Made by a program: the position numbers and the translations under genes. From an uncultured Gammaproteobacteria bacterium (GTDB lineage: Bacteria; Pseudomonadota; Gammaproteobacteria; Arenicellales; CALHMG01): DNA of 38,764 bases. The stretch covers positions 1-38,764 of the forward strand of contig CALHMG010000168.1 in the NCBI GenBank assembly GCA_938034705.1, in the 5' to 3' direction. Below, in pieces: positions 1 through 7,213 of this stretch. The notes beneath the pieces are model-generated. The model was not told where the DNA came from, did no database searches, and was given only the letters and a program-made list of their open reading frames with translations. How positions within the stretch are numbered: position 1 is the first letter of the stretch; every line of letters begins with the position of its first letter.

Positions 1-2
1 AA

Positions 3-770
3 TTTGGCGTGGTCAGCTACCTCTCGTCCGTTGCACAGCCTGGCATTGAAAAAATCGTCGAAGCGACCTCACACCCGAAGATCTTTCAGCTTTATGTTCG
101 CGGAGACGATGACTGGGTCATCGATCGGGCGCGAACGGCGAAGCAGGCCGGCTTCATCGCGCTTTGTATCACCGTCGACCTGGCGGTGTACTCGCGGCGT
201 GAGCGTGACAAGGTAAAAGGCTTTTTGCCCTCGGCCCGGGCGCGCGGCACACCGGGGCAGGAATTCCAGAGCCACGTTACCTGGGACCTGATCGACAAGC
301 TGAAGGATCTTTTTGACTGGCCGATATTCATCAAGGGCATCGGTACCGCTGAAGATGCGGCACTCGCGTGTGAACACGGCTGTGAGGCCATATATATGTC
401 GAATCATGGCGGGCGGGCGCTGGACCACGGGCTCGGGATGATGGAGATACTCCCCGAAGCCGTCGAGGCGGTCGCCGGGCGCGCGGAGATTGTCGTGGAC
501 GGCGGGATCATGCGAGGCACTGACGTCATAAAGGCGCTGGCGCTCGGCGCCGATTCGGTCGCGATTGGACGTCTGCACGGCTTTGGCCTCGCCGCCGGTG
601 GTCACGGTGCGATCATGCGGGTGCTGGAACTGCTCGAAGAAGAGTTCAGAACCAGCATGGCGCTATTGGGAGTAAGCAGCGTGAGCGAACTCGGCCCCGA
701 GTGTCTTGCGCAGGCTGACGCCGTCGTCACGCCGACAACGTTATCGGCGTTTCCGTTTTATCAGCCCTGA
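3..770 (+). CDS. FMN-dependent alpha-hydroxyacid dehydrogenase (lactate dehydrogenase/glycolate oxidase family), 5' partial
   Basis: The reading frame is open to the window edge, so the N-terminal part is missing; the frame runs from base 3 and the internal GTG at 9 is unlikely to be the start. About 255 residues of the C-terminal TIM barrel remain. Visible family motifs are PIFIKGIGTAEDA, with the Lys that contacts flavin, the SNHGGRALDHG active-site segment carrying the catalytic His and the substrate-carboxylate Arg, and EIVVDGGIMRGTDVIKAL followed by GADSVAIGR, the FMN-phosphate region. Members oxidise an L-2-hydroxyacid to a 2-oxoacid and pass electrons to the respiratory chain or oxygen. 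The substrate cannot be told from this fragment. It converges on the SDR-like gene 22 bases downstream. Confidence 0.9.
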   Translation, partial: FGVVSYLSSVAQPGIEKIVEATSHPKIFQLYVRGDDDWVIDRARTAKQAGFIALCITVDLAVYSRRERDKVKGFLPSARARGTPGQEFQSHVTWDLIDKLKDLFDWPIFIKGIGTAEDAALACEHGCEAIYMSNHGGRALDHGLGMMEILPEAVEAVAGRAEIVVDGGIMRGTDVIKALALGADSVAIGRLHGFGLAAGGHGAIMRVLELLEEEFRTSMALLGVSSVSELGPECLAQADAVVTPTTLSAFPFYQP

Positions 771-791
771 AAAATCAAGGACCGTCACCGG

Positions 792-1544
792 TCAGGTTTG
801 AGTACCGCCGTTGCACGCGATCATCTGGGCGTTGACGAAAGCACCGCCGTCGGAACAGAGAAACCCTGCGAGCGCGGCAATTTCCTGCGGTTTGCCAAGC
901 CGGCCGACGGGTATCCGGGTGACCTGCTCTTCGATGTGAGCCTGCATGTCGGGGTCGTCGGGGTGGTCGGTTCCGATTGGACCCGGCGAAATTGCGTTTA
1001 CCGTGATGCCCCTTGGGCCAAACTCTTTGGCGAGTGCCTTGGTCATTCCCCAGGCGCCGTGTTTTGACACCGAGACATGCGCGCGACCGGCGTAACCGTG
1101 TATGGCGTTCATGCCGGTTATGTTGACGATTCTGCCCCAGCCCTGTTCTACCATCGCGGGCAGAAAGGCGCGCGAGGTGTAGTAGTGGGCGTGCAGGTTG
1201 ACGCCGAGAACATGGGCCCATTCGTCCTCGTCGAGTTCAAGGAACGGAGTTGCGGGTCGAATCGCAGCGTTGTTCACCACGATATCGACTTTTCCAAAGT
1301 GGTCGAGTGCGCGTGCGGCAATGTCCTTGACCACGTTCGGTTCACCGACGGAACCCGCGAGGTACATGGCATCGACGCCAAGCGCCCGGCATTCCTCCGC
1401 CACACTTTCGCCGGCCGCGTGGTTGCTGCTTCCGTTGGTGATCACGGCGCAGCCCGCCCCCGCGAGCTCCAGGGCAATGGCGCGGCCGATATTACGGCCG
1501 GAACCGGAGACGAATGCAACGTGGTTTGAAAGCTGATGGGTCAT
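792..1544 (-). CDS. SDR-family protein with atypical active site
   Basis: The 250-residue protein has the classical short-chain dehydrogenase layout: a nucleotide-binding glycine motif SGSGRNIG (residues 13-20), NNAA (91-94), the helix-4 Asn in GVNLHA, and ISPGPIGT after strand 6. The catalytic positions are altered. The YxxxK motif reads VSVSK (V157, K161), so the Tyr is Val, and the residue 13 positions earlier that is normally Ser is Gly144 (NITGMNA). The fold and NAD(P) binding look intact, but standard carbonyl/alcohol chemistry is doubtful. The gene is divergent from the thioredoxin-fusion/selenoprotein unit, with about 180 bases between the starts. The family call is firm; the function is unknown. 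Confidence 0.85.
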   Translation of the reverse strand: MTHQLSNHVAFVSGSGRNIGRAIALELAGAGCAVITNGSSNHAAGESVAEECRALGVDAMYLAGSVGEPNVVKDIAARALDHFGKVDIVVNNAAIRPATPFLELDEDEWAHVLGVNLHAHYYTSRAFLPAMVEQGWGRIVNITGMNAIHGYAGRAHVSVSKHGAWGMTKALAKEFGPRGITVNAISPGPIGTDHPDDPDMQAHIEEQVTRIPVGRLGKPQEIAALAGFLCSDGGAFVNAQMIACNGGTQT

Positions 1545-1728
1545 GTGACGAATTCTCGGCAGCGAATATGGTATTCAAGTCGCAACGTTTGTATCACGGC
1601 TGGAATTTTCGATCCGGATGTCTCGCCGATTGAAACGAAACCCTCAAGCGGCAAGGCATTTTTGACGACCGCGGCTGGCGAAGCCAACAATGACTCAACT
1701 GCCTTTGGAACCGAGTGCCGGAGTTTTC

Positions 1729-3183
1729 ATGCAAACCAGCCTGCCAGACAGTGGCTATGCCTTGATCGTCAAACGTGACTGCCCGACATGCGAATTAATC
1801 GTGCCCGTCGCCGCAGAGCTCGTGACGTCAGGGTTGCCGCTTCACGTTTACAGTCAGGACGATCCCGGTTTTCCGGAAAGCGTCAGTGACGTCGTGGATG
1901 ACCGCGAACTCTTCGCGTCCTGGAAGTTCCAGGTCGAAACGGTCCCGTCTCTGATCCGGATCGAAAACGGTGCTGAATCGGCGCGCGCTGAAGGATGGCA
2001 TCGCGGTGAGTGGCGCGCGCTCACGGGTGTCGAGTCTATCGGTACCGACCTTCCCGAGCAGCAGCCCGGTTGTGGATCGATGTCGGTAGACCCGGGCATG
2101 GTCGAAGAGCTTATGGTTCGCTACGGCGACTCAAGCGCCGAGGCACGTCCGGTGACCGTCACCTATCCGATGGATCCGGTTGAGGCCTGTTTTGATCGTG
2201 GCTGGAGTGATGGCCTGCCGGTTGTTCCTCCAACCGAGGTACGACTGCTGCGAATGCTTGAAGGCACGTCGCGCAAACCAAACGAGGTCATCGGTGATAT
2301 TCCACCGAGCATGGCGCCGTGTACGGTTGAGAAGGCCGCGTTGAACGCGGTGATGGCTGGATGCAAACCTGAATACTTTCCGATTGTACTGGCCGCAATC
2401 GAAGCCGTGCTTGAACCCGAATTTTCCATGCACGGAGTTTTGTGTACCACCGACTTCGTCGGACCCTGGGTCATTGTGAACGGGCCCATGGCCAAGCGAG
2501 CGGGGATGAACTCTGGCGTCAATGCGCTGGGACAGGGCAATCGTGCAAACGCGACCATCGGGCGCGCGCTGCAGCTTGTGATTCGCAACGTGGGCGGCGG
2601 TCGGCCGGGTGAAATAGATCGCTCGACGCTTGGACAGCCGGGCAAGTACACGGCCTGTTTTGCGGAGGCGGAAGACGCTGAAAACTGGACGCCGCTGGCG
2701 ACCCGACGCGGTGTTCCGCAAGGCAAGTCTGCGGTTACGGTATTTGCGGGCGCAGGCGTGCAGCCGATCTGGGACGAGCGATCGCGTGTTCCCGAGTCAC
2801 TGGCGATGTCGTTTGCTCAGGCGCTTTGTGCCATCGGGCACCCGAAGCGTTTTGGTTTCCATGACGCGATGCTGGTGATTTCGCCAGACCATCAGAGAAT
2901 ATTTTCTGAACACGGCTGGGATCCCGACAGGATTCGTGAAGCCGTCATCGGTTACACCGCCAGGCCCGCAGCGGAACTGGCACGGGGCGCTGGCGGCAAC
3001 GCGGAAGGTCTGCTGCCTGCCCAGATCGGTGATGCCGAAGTCATTAATAAGTTTTCACCCACCAACCAGTTGCTGATTGTTCGGGCCGGTGGTCCGGCCG
3101 GATTGATATCCGCCATTATCAGCGGCTGGGCTGCATCAGGAGAGCGCGGTAGCTCGCCTGTCACAAAGGAGATCTCAGTTTGA
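1729..3183 (+). CDS. Thioredoxin-like domain fused to a large uncharacterised domain; partner of the UGSC selenoprotein
   Basis: The first about 110 residues are thioredoxin-like: a beta strand (YALIVKRD), a CPTC redox motif (C18-C21), and ETVPSL with the expected cis-Pro (P73). The rest (about 142-484) is a conserved-looking domain I cannot name. It contains GWSDGLPVVPPTE, an IPPSMAPCTVEKAALNAVMAGCKPEY stretch with two cysteines and a Gly/Asn-rich GVNALGQGNRANATIG. No signal peptide or membrane helix is seen, so it is likely cytoplasmic. The ATG at 1729 is preferred because GGAG lies 5 bases upstream; an in-frame ATG at 1690 would add 13 residues but has no clear ribosome site. The stop overlaps the TTG start of the selenoprotein gene, implying coupled translation. 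An inferred role is reduction of, or shared substrate chemistry with, that selenoprotein. Confidence 0.8.
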   Translation: MQTSLPDSGYALIVKRDCPTCELIVPVAAELVTSGLPLHVYSQDDPGFPESVSDVVDDRELFASWKFQVETVPSLIRIENGAESARAEGWHRGEWRALTGVESIGTDLPEQQPGCGSMSVDPGMVEELMVRYGDSSAEARPVTVTYPMDPVEACFDRGWSDGLPVVPPTEVRLLRMLEGTSRKPNEVIGDIPPSMAPCTVEKAALNAVMAGCKPEYFPIVLAAIEAVLEPEFSMHGVLCTTDFVGPWVIVNGPMAKRAGMNSGVNALGQGNRANATIGRALQLVIRNVGGGRPGEIDRSTLGQPGKYTACFAEAEDAENWTPLATRRGVPQGKSAVTVFAGAGVQPIWDERSRVPESLAMSFAQALCAIGHPKRFGFHDAMLVISPDHQRIFSEHGWDPDRIREAVIGYTARPAAELARGAGGNAEGLLPAQIGDAEVINKFSPTNQLLIVRAGGPAGLISAIISGWAASGERGSSPVTKEISV

Positions 3184-3704
3184 AAGCTCAAACAATATTG
3201 CTTGATCCAACGGATGAACGTGGCGCGGATATGCGCCCGCGTCGCGATCCGCTACCGTCTCTTGAGGGCAAGACGGTCGCTTTGCTTGATATAGCCAAGG
3301 CGCGTGGCGATGTTTTTCTTGATCGTCTGGAAGAGCGTCTGAGCGAGCAGGGCGTCGGTGTAAAGCGGTTCATGAAGCCGACCAATACCCGTAACTCACC
3401 TGCCGAGCTCAATCAGGACCTCGCCGCCGGCGCCGACGCCGTTGTCGAAGCGCTGTCTGACTGAGGTTCGTGCACGTCGTGCAGTTTGCATGACATGTTC
3501 GACCTTGATAAGCGAGGCCTGCCCGGTGTGATGATTGCGACAGAAGCATTCAGGGACGCCGCGAAAGCGCAGGTTAAACAGCTCGGTTTTGAACCGGCAA
3601 TAGTCTGGATCCCCCATCCGGTCCAGAACCGAACTGACGATGAACTAAGACAGCTGGTGGACTCGGTCTATGACGACATTGTCGGCGCGATTTCGGTTAA
3701 CTGA
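3180..3704 (+). CDS. UGSC-family selenoprotein (in-frame UGA read as selenocysteine)
   Basis: The frame starts at TTG (3180), overlapping the upstream TGA as TTGA. It runs 94 codons, meets TGA at 3462-3464, then stays open in the same frame to TGA at 3702-3704. Reading the internal TGA as Sec gives a 174-residue protein with EALSD-U-GSCTSCSLHD, that is U95, C98 and C101. This is the signature of the UGSC (seleno)protein family first noted in marine metagenomes. Homology-like sequence continues on both sides of the UGA: TVALLDIAKARGDVFLDRL before it, and LDKRGLPGVMIATEAF and WIPHP after it. A SECIS-like hairpin follows the UGA at the right distance. The protein is small and cytoplasmic, and its reaction is unknown; a thiol/selenol redox or detoxification role is plausible. 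Automatic callers would report two fragments. The Sec machinery genes (selA, selB, selC) are not in this window. Confidence 0.85.
3465..3500 (+). promoter_or_regulatory. Bacterial SECIS element (selenocysteine insertion hairpin)
   Basis: Directly after the UGA, GTCGTGCA (3476-3483) pairs with TGCATGAC (3487-3494) as an 8-bp stem (one G-U) closed by the 3-base loop GTT. A C/A mismatch and three more pairs (3472-3474 with 3496-3498) extend it. The loop begins 20 bases after the UGA and its first base is G. These features match the known bacterial SECIS rules (loop about 16-37 bases from UGA, a G among the first two loop bases) for SelB binding. The element lies inside coding sequence. Confidence 0.7.
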
Positions 3705-3719
3705 CAGCTTTTCCCTCGC

Positions 3720-3737
3720 ACCCGGCGCCAGCCGGGT
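3720..3737 (+). terminator. GC-rich hairpin after the selenoprotein gene (weak terminator candidate)
   Basis: ACCCGGC (3720-3726) and GCCGGGT (3731-3737) form a perfect 7-bp stem with a GCCA loop, 15 bases after the selenoprotein stop and 18 bases before the MoxR start. No T-run follows on either strand, so intrinsic termination is unlikely. It may stabilise the 3' end of the selenoprotein mRNA. Confidence 0.3.
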
Positions 3738-3755
3738 CTCGGGTACACTGGCGGG

Positions 3756-4760
3756 ATGTCGATGACTTTATCTGATGACAGTGTTGGTTCCGTTGAACAC
3801 ACCGCCTTTGCGGAGGTTCGTCAGCGTTTAATTTCGCGCGTGCTGGGTCAGGAGGTTCTGATCGAGCGGATGCTGGTTGCGCTGCTGGCCGACGGTCACG
3901 TTCTGGTAGAGGGTGCTCCCGGTCTTGCCAAGACGAGCGCAATCAAGTCCCTGGCGCAATGCGTTGACGGTTCGTTTCACCGTATTCAGTTTACGCCTGA
4001 CCTGCTGCCGTCGGATCTGACCGGTACCGACGTCTACAGACCTGCCGACGGCAGTTTTCAGTTTCAGGCAGGACCGTTGTTCAACAATCTGCTGCTGGCG
4101 GACGAGATTAACCGCGCGCCGGCCAAGGTGCAGTCAGCGTTGCTTGAGGCGATGGAAGAGCGCCAGGTTACGGTGGGTAAAACCAGCCGGCCTCTGGCCG
4201 AACCCTTTCTCGTGATGGCGACGCAGAATCCGATTGAGCAGGAGGGCACCTATCCTCTGCCCGAAGCCCAGCTGGACCGGTTTATGATGCATGTGGAGGT
4301 CGGGCACCCTCCAGCTGAAATCGAACACGAGATTCTCAAGCTCAATCGGGCGATCGCTTCGGATACCCTGTTGAACACGTCTTCGACGCCGCCTACCGTT
4401 CTTGATTCTGACACTATTCGAGCTGCACGATCCCAGGTGCTGGACGTCCATATGTCCGAGGCGCTTGAAAAATATCTCGTCAGTTTGATTATCGCGACCC
4501 GTGAGCCGGCGAAGGTCGTACCCGATCTCGACGGCATGCTGCGTCTGGGCGCCAGCCCGCGAGCCACGCTGTCGCTGGATCGAGGTTCACGCGCGCTAGC
4601 CTGGCTTGAGGGACGCAATTTCGTGCAGCCGCCAGACATCCACGCTATTGCTGCCGACGTCCTGCGACATCGCCTGTTGCTGACTTTTGAAGCCCAGGCC
4701 GCAGGCGTGACTACCGGCGATGTGGTCACCGCGATTCTGGAAGCCGTACCGGTTCCCTGA
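3756..4760 (+). CDS. MoxR-family AAA+ ATPase
   Basis: This 334-residue AAA+ protein has Walker A GAPGLAKT (53-60), Walker B LLLADE (112-117) followed by INRAPAKVQSALLEAMEE, sensor-1 ATQNP (155-159) and the MoxR-specific EQEGTYPLPEAQLDRF segment. MoxR ATPases act as chaperone-like assembly factors for partner VWA-domain proteins and cofactor-loaded enzymes. It is the first gene of a five-gene block, 8 bases ahead of the DUF58 gene, which is the classical MoxR/Bat arrangement. A TACACT hexamer at 3744-3749 lies 7 bases ahead of the ATG, so a near-leaderless transcript is possible, but no -35 box is evident. A second in-frame ATG at 3762 is an alternative start. Confidence 0.95.
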   Translation: MSMTLSDDSVGSVEHTAFAEVRQRLISRVLGQEVLIERMLVALLADGHVLVEGAPGLAKTSAIKSLAQCVDGSFHRIQFTPDLLPSDLTGTDVYRPADGSFQFQAGPLFNNLLLADEINRAPAKVQSALLEAMEERQVTVGKTSRPLAEPFLVMATQNPIEQEGTYPLPEAQLDRFMMHVEVGHPPAEIEHEILKLNRAIASDTLLNTSSTPPTVLDSDTIRAARSQVLDVHMSEALEKYLVSLIIATREPAKVVPDLDGMLRLGASPRATLSLDRGSRALAWLEGRNFVQPPDIHAIAADVLRHRLLLTFEAQAAGVTTGDVVTAILEAVPVP

Positions 4761-4768
4761 GGCCTGCG

Positions 4769-5761
4769 ATGGCAGAGAGTGCGCTATCGAAGATCAGGAA
4801 TGCGCAGGTCCGCACCAGCGCTGCGGGAAAGATCGATATCTCTCTGGACGAGCTGGTTGACCTTGCCAGGGATTCCCGGCGTTTGATTACGCACCCTGAA
4901 CGGGTCCGCGCGTCGTTGAGTTTTGGCATTAACGATTCCGCCCGTCACGGTCACGGCATGGAATATGCTGAAAGCCGTCCGTGGGTTGCCGGTGATGACA
5001 TACGCAACATGGACTGGCGCGTTACCGCGAGAACCGGTCGACCTCATACAAAGCTTTTTGAAGAAGAGCGAGATCAGCCCTGGATGATCGTTGTTGATTT
5101 GAGAAGCGCCATGGCGTTTGGGTCAAAGACGCGATTCAAGTCGGTGCAGGCGGCAAGAATTGCAGCGTTGCTCGGCTGGGCCGGCATTTCTCTCGGAAAT
5201 CGTTTGAGTGGTGTTCTGCTGACAGACTCAGGTGTGCAGATGCTGGGCACCGCGCGAGGTCGAGCCGGGGTCATTCAGTTTCTGCAGGCGATGGCATCTA
5301 TCGTTATCAAGCCCGAGCGCCGCGCGTTCGTTGAATCGTTGTCACCCGGTGTCTTCGATCAGGTTGTCGCCAAGGCACCGCCGAGTGCGGCGGTTTTCTT
5401 TATCAGTGACTTTTCGGGTTTTACCGCAACGTCGTATCAGGAACTGTCCCGTCTTGGGAGTACCCGGTCGTTGATAGCCGTACGCATCAGTGATGCGCTG
5501 GAAACCGAGGCACCCCAACACGGTCGTTACCCCGTCACAAATGGCGAGGAGCGTCATATGGTTGGTATTCGGGATGAGGACGACGAGAACAGCTGGGTTC
5601 AGGCGCTGGAAAAAATAACCTCGGAAATTCGCCACAATGTTGTCGCCGCGGGCGCAAGGTTTGCCGTTATCGCAGCGCACGCGGATCCGGTAGCGACGCT
5701 GAAACGAATCCTCAACAATGAAGTTGAGGTGGACGATTCAGGAGCGACTGATGAATCCTGA
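4769..5761 (+). CDS. DUF58 domain-containing protein
   Basis: The 330-residue protein carries the DUF58 core at about 61-102: GHGMEYAESRPWVAGDDIR, MDWRVTARTG and KLFEEERD. It continues into a VWA-like fold (MIVVDLRSAMAFG, about 107-117) in which the metal site is degenerate (D-L-R-S). No transmembrane helix is evident, so this is a soluble or peripheral member. DUF58 proteins are standard partners between MoxR and the VWA proteins in Bat-type operons; their biochemical role is not settled. The last 11 bases overlap the start of the next gene, indicating co-translation. Confidence 0.93.
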   Translation: MAESALSKIRNAQVRTSAAGKIDISLDELVDLARDSRRLITHPERVRASLSFGINDSARHGHGMEYAESRPWVAGDDIRNMDWRVTARTGRPHTKLFEEERDQPWMIVVDLRSAMAFGSKTRFKSVQAARIAALLGWAGISLGNRLSGVLLTDSGVQMLGTARGRAGVIQFLQAMASIVIKPERRAFVESLSPGVFDQVVAKAPPSAAVFFISDFSGFTATSYQELSRLGSTRSLIAVRISDALETEAPQHGRYPVTNGEERHMVGIRDEDDENSWVQALEKITSEIRHNVVAAGARFAVIAAHADPVATLKRILNNEVEVDDSGATDES

Positions 5762-6215
5762 GGGTCTTGAGCTGTTGCGCGACATTCATGCTCCGGCGGA
5801 TCCGTCGATCTGGCCTCCCGCAATCGGCTGGTGGTTTGTCGTGATAATGGTGGTGCTGTTCCTGATTTATCGCCCGCAACTCACCCGCTATGCCCGCGCC
5901 AGATCGCGACGACGCGAGGCCTTGAGGGATCTTGACGCGTTGCGCAAACGTGCCGGCAGTGATTCAGACGCAGCGGTGGCGGCGGACCTGTCCGAGCTGA
6001 TGCGCCGCGTTGCCTTGCGCAAGTTTCCGGAAGAAAACTGTGCCGGCGTTGCGGGTCAGGCATGGCTTGAGTTTCTGCGTCGTACCGACAAAAGTGATGC
6101 GATGCATTCGCCGCTTGCTCTTCGACTGCTTGATGCGCCCTATCGACGGCGACCCCAGATCGAGACGGCAGAACTGGTAGACCTCGGCGCCAGCTGGATT
6201 GAGCAACATGCGTGA
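5751..6215 (+). CDS. DUF4381 domain-containing membrane protein
   Basis: This 154-residue protein begins MNPEGLELLRDIHAPADPS, then IWPPAIGWWFVVIMVVLFLIY, a single transmembrane helix typical of DUF4381. A basic cytosolic region and a helical segment ending in WLEFLRR and AELVDLGASWIEQHA follow. The ATG at 5751 was chosen over a longer TTG/ATG-type extension because AGGAG sits 7-8 bases upstream and the family starts just before the Pro-rich PPAIGWW segment. It overlaps DUF58 by 11 bases and the next VWA gene by 4. Members are found almost only in MoxR/VWA operons and probably scaffold the membrane complex (inference). Confidence 0.88.
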   Translation: MNPEGLELLRDIHAPADPSIWPPAIGWWFVVIMVVLFLIYRPQLTRYARARSRRREALRDLDALRKRAGSDSDAAVAADLSELMRRVALRKFPEENCAGVAGQAWLEFLRRTDKSDAMHSPLALRLLDAPYRRRPQIETAELVDLGASWIEQHA

Positions 6216-7213
6216 GTTTGCCGTCCATGGTTGAGTTTCAGAATCCCTGGCTTTTTGCCGCGCTGCTGTTACCTGTGCTGGTAGCCATTTTTGTTCCGGC
6301 ATCCAGGGCATCATCGACGTCATTGCGAGTTCCGTTTCATCATGCTGTGTCGGCGCTGCGAACGGCTGGGCCCGCAACGAATCGCGGTTGGCGAACCTGG
6401 CTTGCCGCGCTTGCGTACATCGCGCTGGTAGTAGCGGCGGCGCGGCCGGTTAAAATCAGCGAAGACGTTTCGGTGCCGCTGACGGGACGCGACATCATGA
6501 TCGCAATTGATATTTCGGCCAGCATGGCCGAAATGGACTGGCGATCTGAAGTTACACGCGTCACCAGAATGAGTGTGGTGAAAAAGATCATTGGCGACTT
6601 CATTGCGCGCCGGCAGGGTGACCGGGTTGGCGTCGTCGTTTTCGGCTCAAACGCTTACCTGCAGACACCGCTGACCTTCGATCTGAAAAGTGCGGTCGAC
6701 ATGCTCAACGACACCGTTGTGGGTCTCGCCGGCCCGGCCACGGCAATGGGTGATGCGATCGGGCTGACGATAAAGCGTTTGCGAGAAGCCGAAGCCAATC
6801 ACCGGGTCGTCATTCTTGTCTCGGATGGCGCCGCCAATGCGGGCTGGACTAAACCTGATGATGCGATTCGGGTCGCGGCGACCGAAGGATTGAGAATTTA
6901 CACAATCGGGGTAGGGTCTAAGTCCGTCGAGAAAAAGTCGGGTGGACCTTCGACCGCGCTGGACGAACCCACACTGAAAAAACTCGCTTCAAAGACGGGT
7001 GGAAAGTATTTTCTCGCCAAAGGTGGCAACGAGCTGGAGGAAGTTTACACCGAGCTGGACAAGCTTGAGCCTGCGGTCGTCGATGATGAAATCGCACGCA
7101 CGACGACCGAGCTCTACCCCTGGCCGCTTGGGTTCGCGCTGGCGATTGCGGTGTTGTTGATCATGACGGGTATTCGATCCAAAGGTTATGAAGCGCGGGC
7201 GGTGTCAGAGTGA
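6212..7213 (+). CDS. VWA-domain membrane protein (BatA-like)
   Basis: The 333-residue protein has an N-terminal hairpin of two membrane helices (about 10-30 and 62-78), a cytoplasmic or periplasmic VWA domain with an intact MIDAS motif DISAS (D100-S104), RQGDRVGVVVFGSNAYLQTPLT, and VILVSDGAANAGW. A C-terminal membrane helix (YPWPLGFALAIAVLLIMTG, about 304-322) follows. This is the BatA architecture from Bacteroides aerotolerance-type operons. The GTG start forms a GTGA overlap with the upstream stop; the in-frame ATG at 6227 gives a protein whose N-terminus (MVEFQNPWLFAALLLP) looks like a more usual BatA start. The intact MIDAS suggests metal-dependent protein binding, probably regulated by the adjacent MoxR. 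Confidence 0.92.
   Translation: MSLPSMVEFQNPWLFAALLLPVLVAIFVPASRASSTSLRVPFHHAVSALRTAGPATNRGWRTWLAALAYIALVVAAARPVKISEDVSVPLTGRDIMIAIDISASMAEMDWRSEVTRVTRMSVVKKIIGDFIARRQGDRVGVVVFGSNAYLQTPLTFDLKSAVDMLNDTVVGLAGPATAMGDAIGLTIKRLREAEANHRVVILVSDGAANAGWTKPDDAIRVAATEGLRIYTIGVGSKSVEKKSGGPSTALDEPTLKKLASKTGGKYFLAKGGNELEEVYTELDKLEPAVVDDEIARTTTELYPWPLGFALAIAVLLIMTGIRSKGYEARAVSE

Noticed and set aside
780..793. Hairpin GACCG/CGGTC between the first two convergent genes
   Set aside because: Only five pairs, no proper T-run, and it overlaps the SDR stop codon.
1077..1529. Open frame of 150 codons opposite the SDR gene
   Set aside because: It is a shadow of the SDR coding sequence with no family motif or ribosome site.
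3462..3464. TGA as a genuine stop or a pseudogene mutation
   Set aside because: The frame stays open for 79 further codons with family-like sequence, the UGSC motif is exact and a SECIS hairpin follows, so Sec is the better reading.
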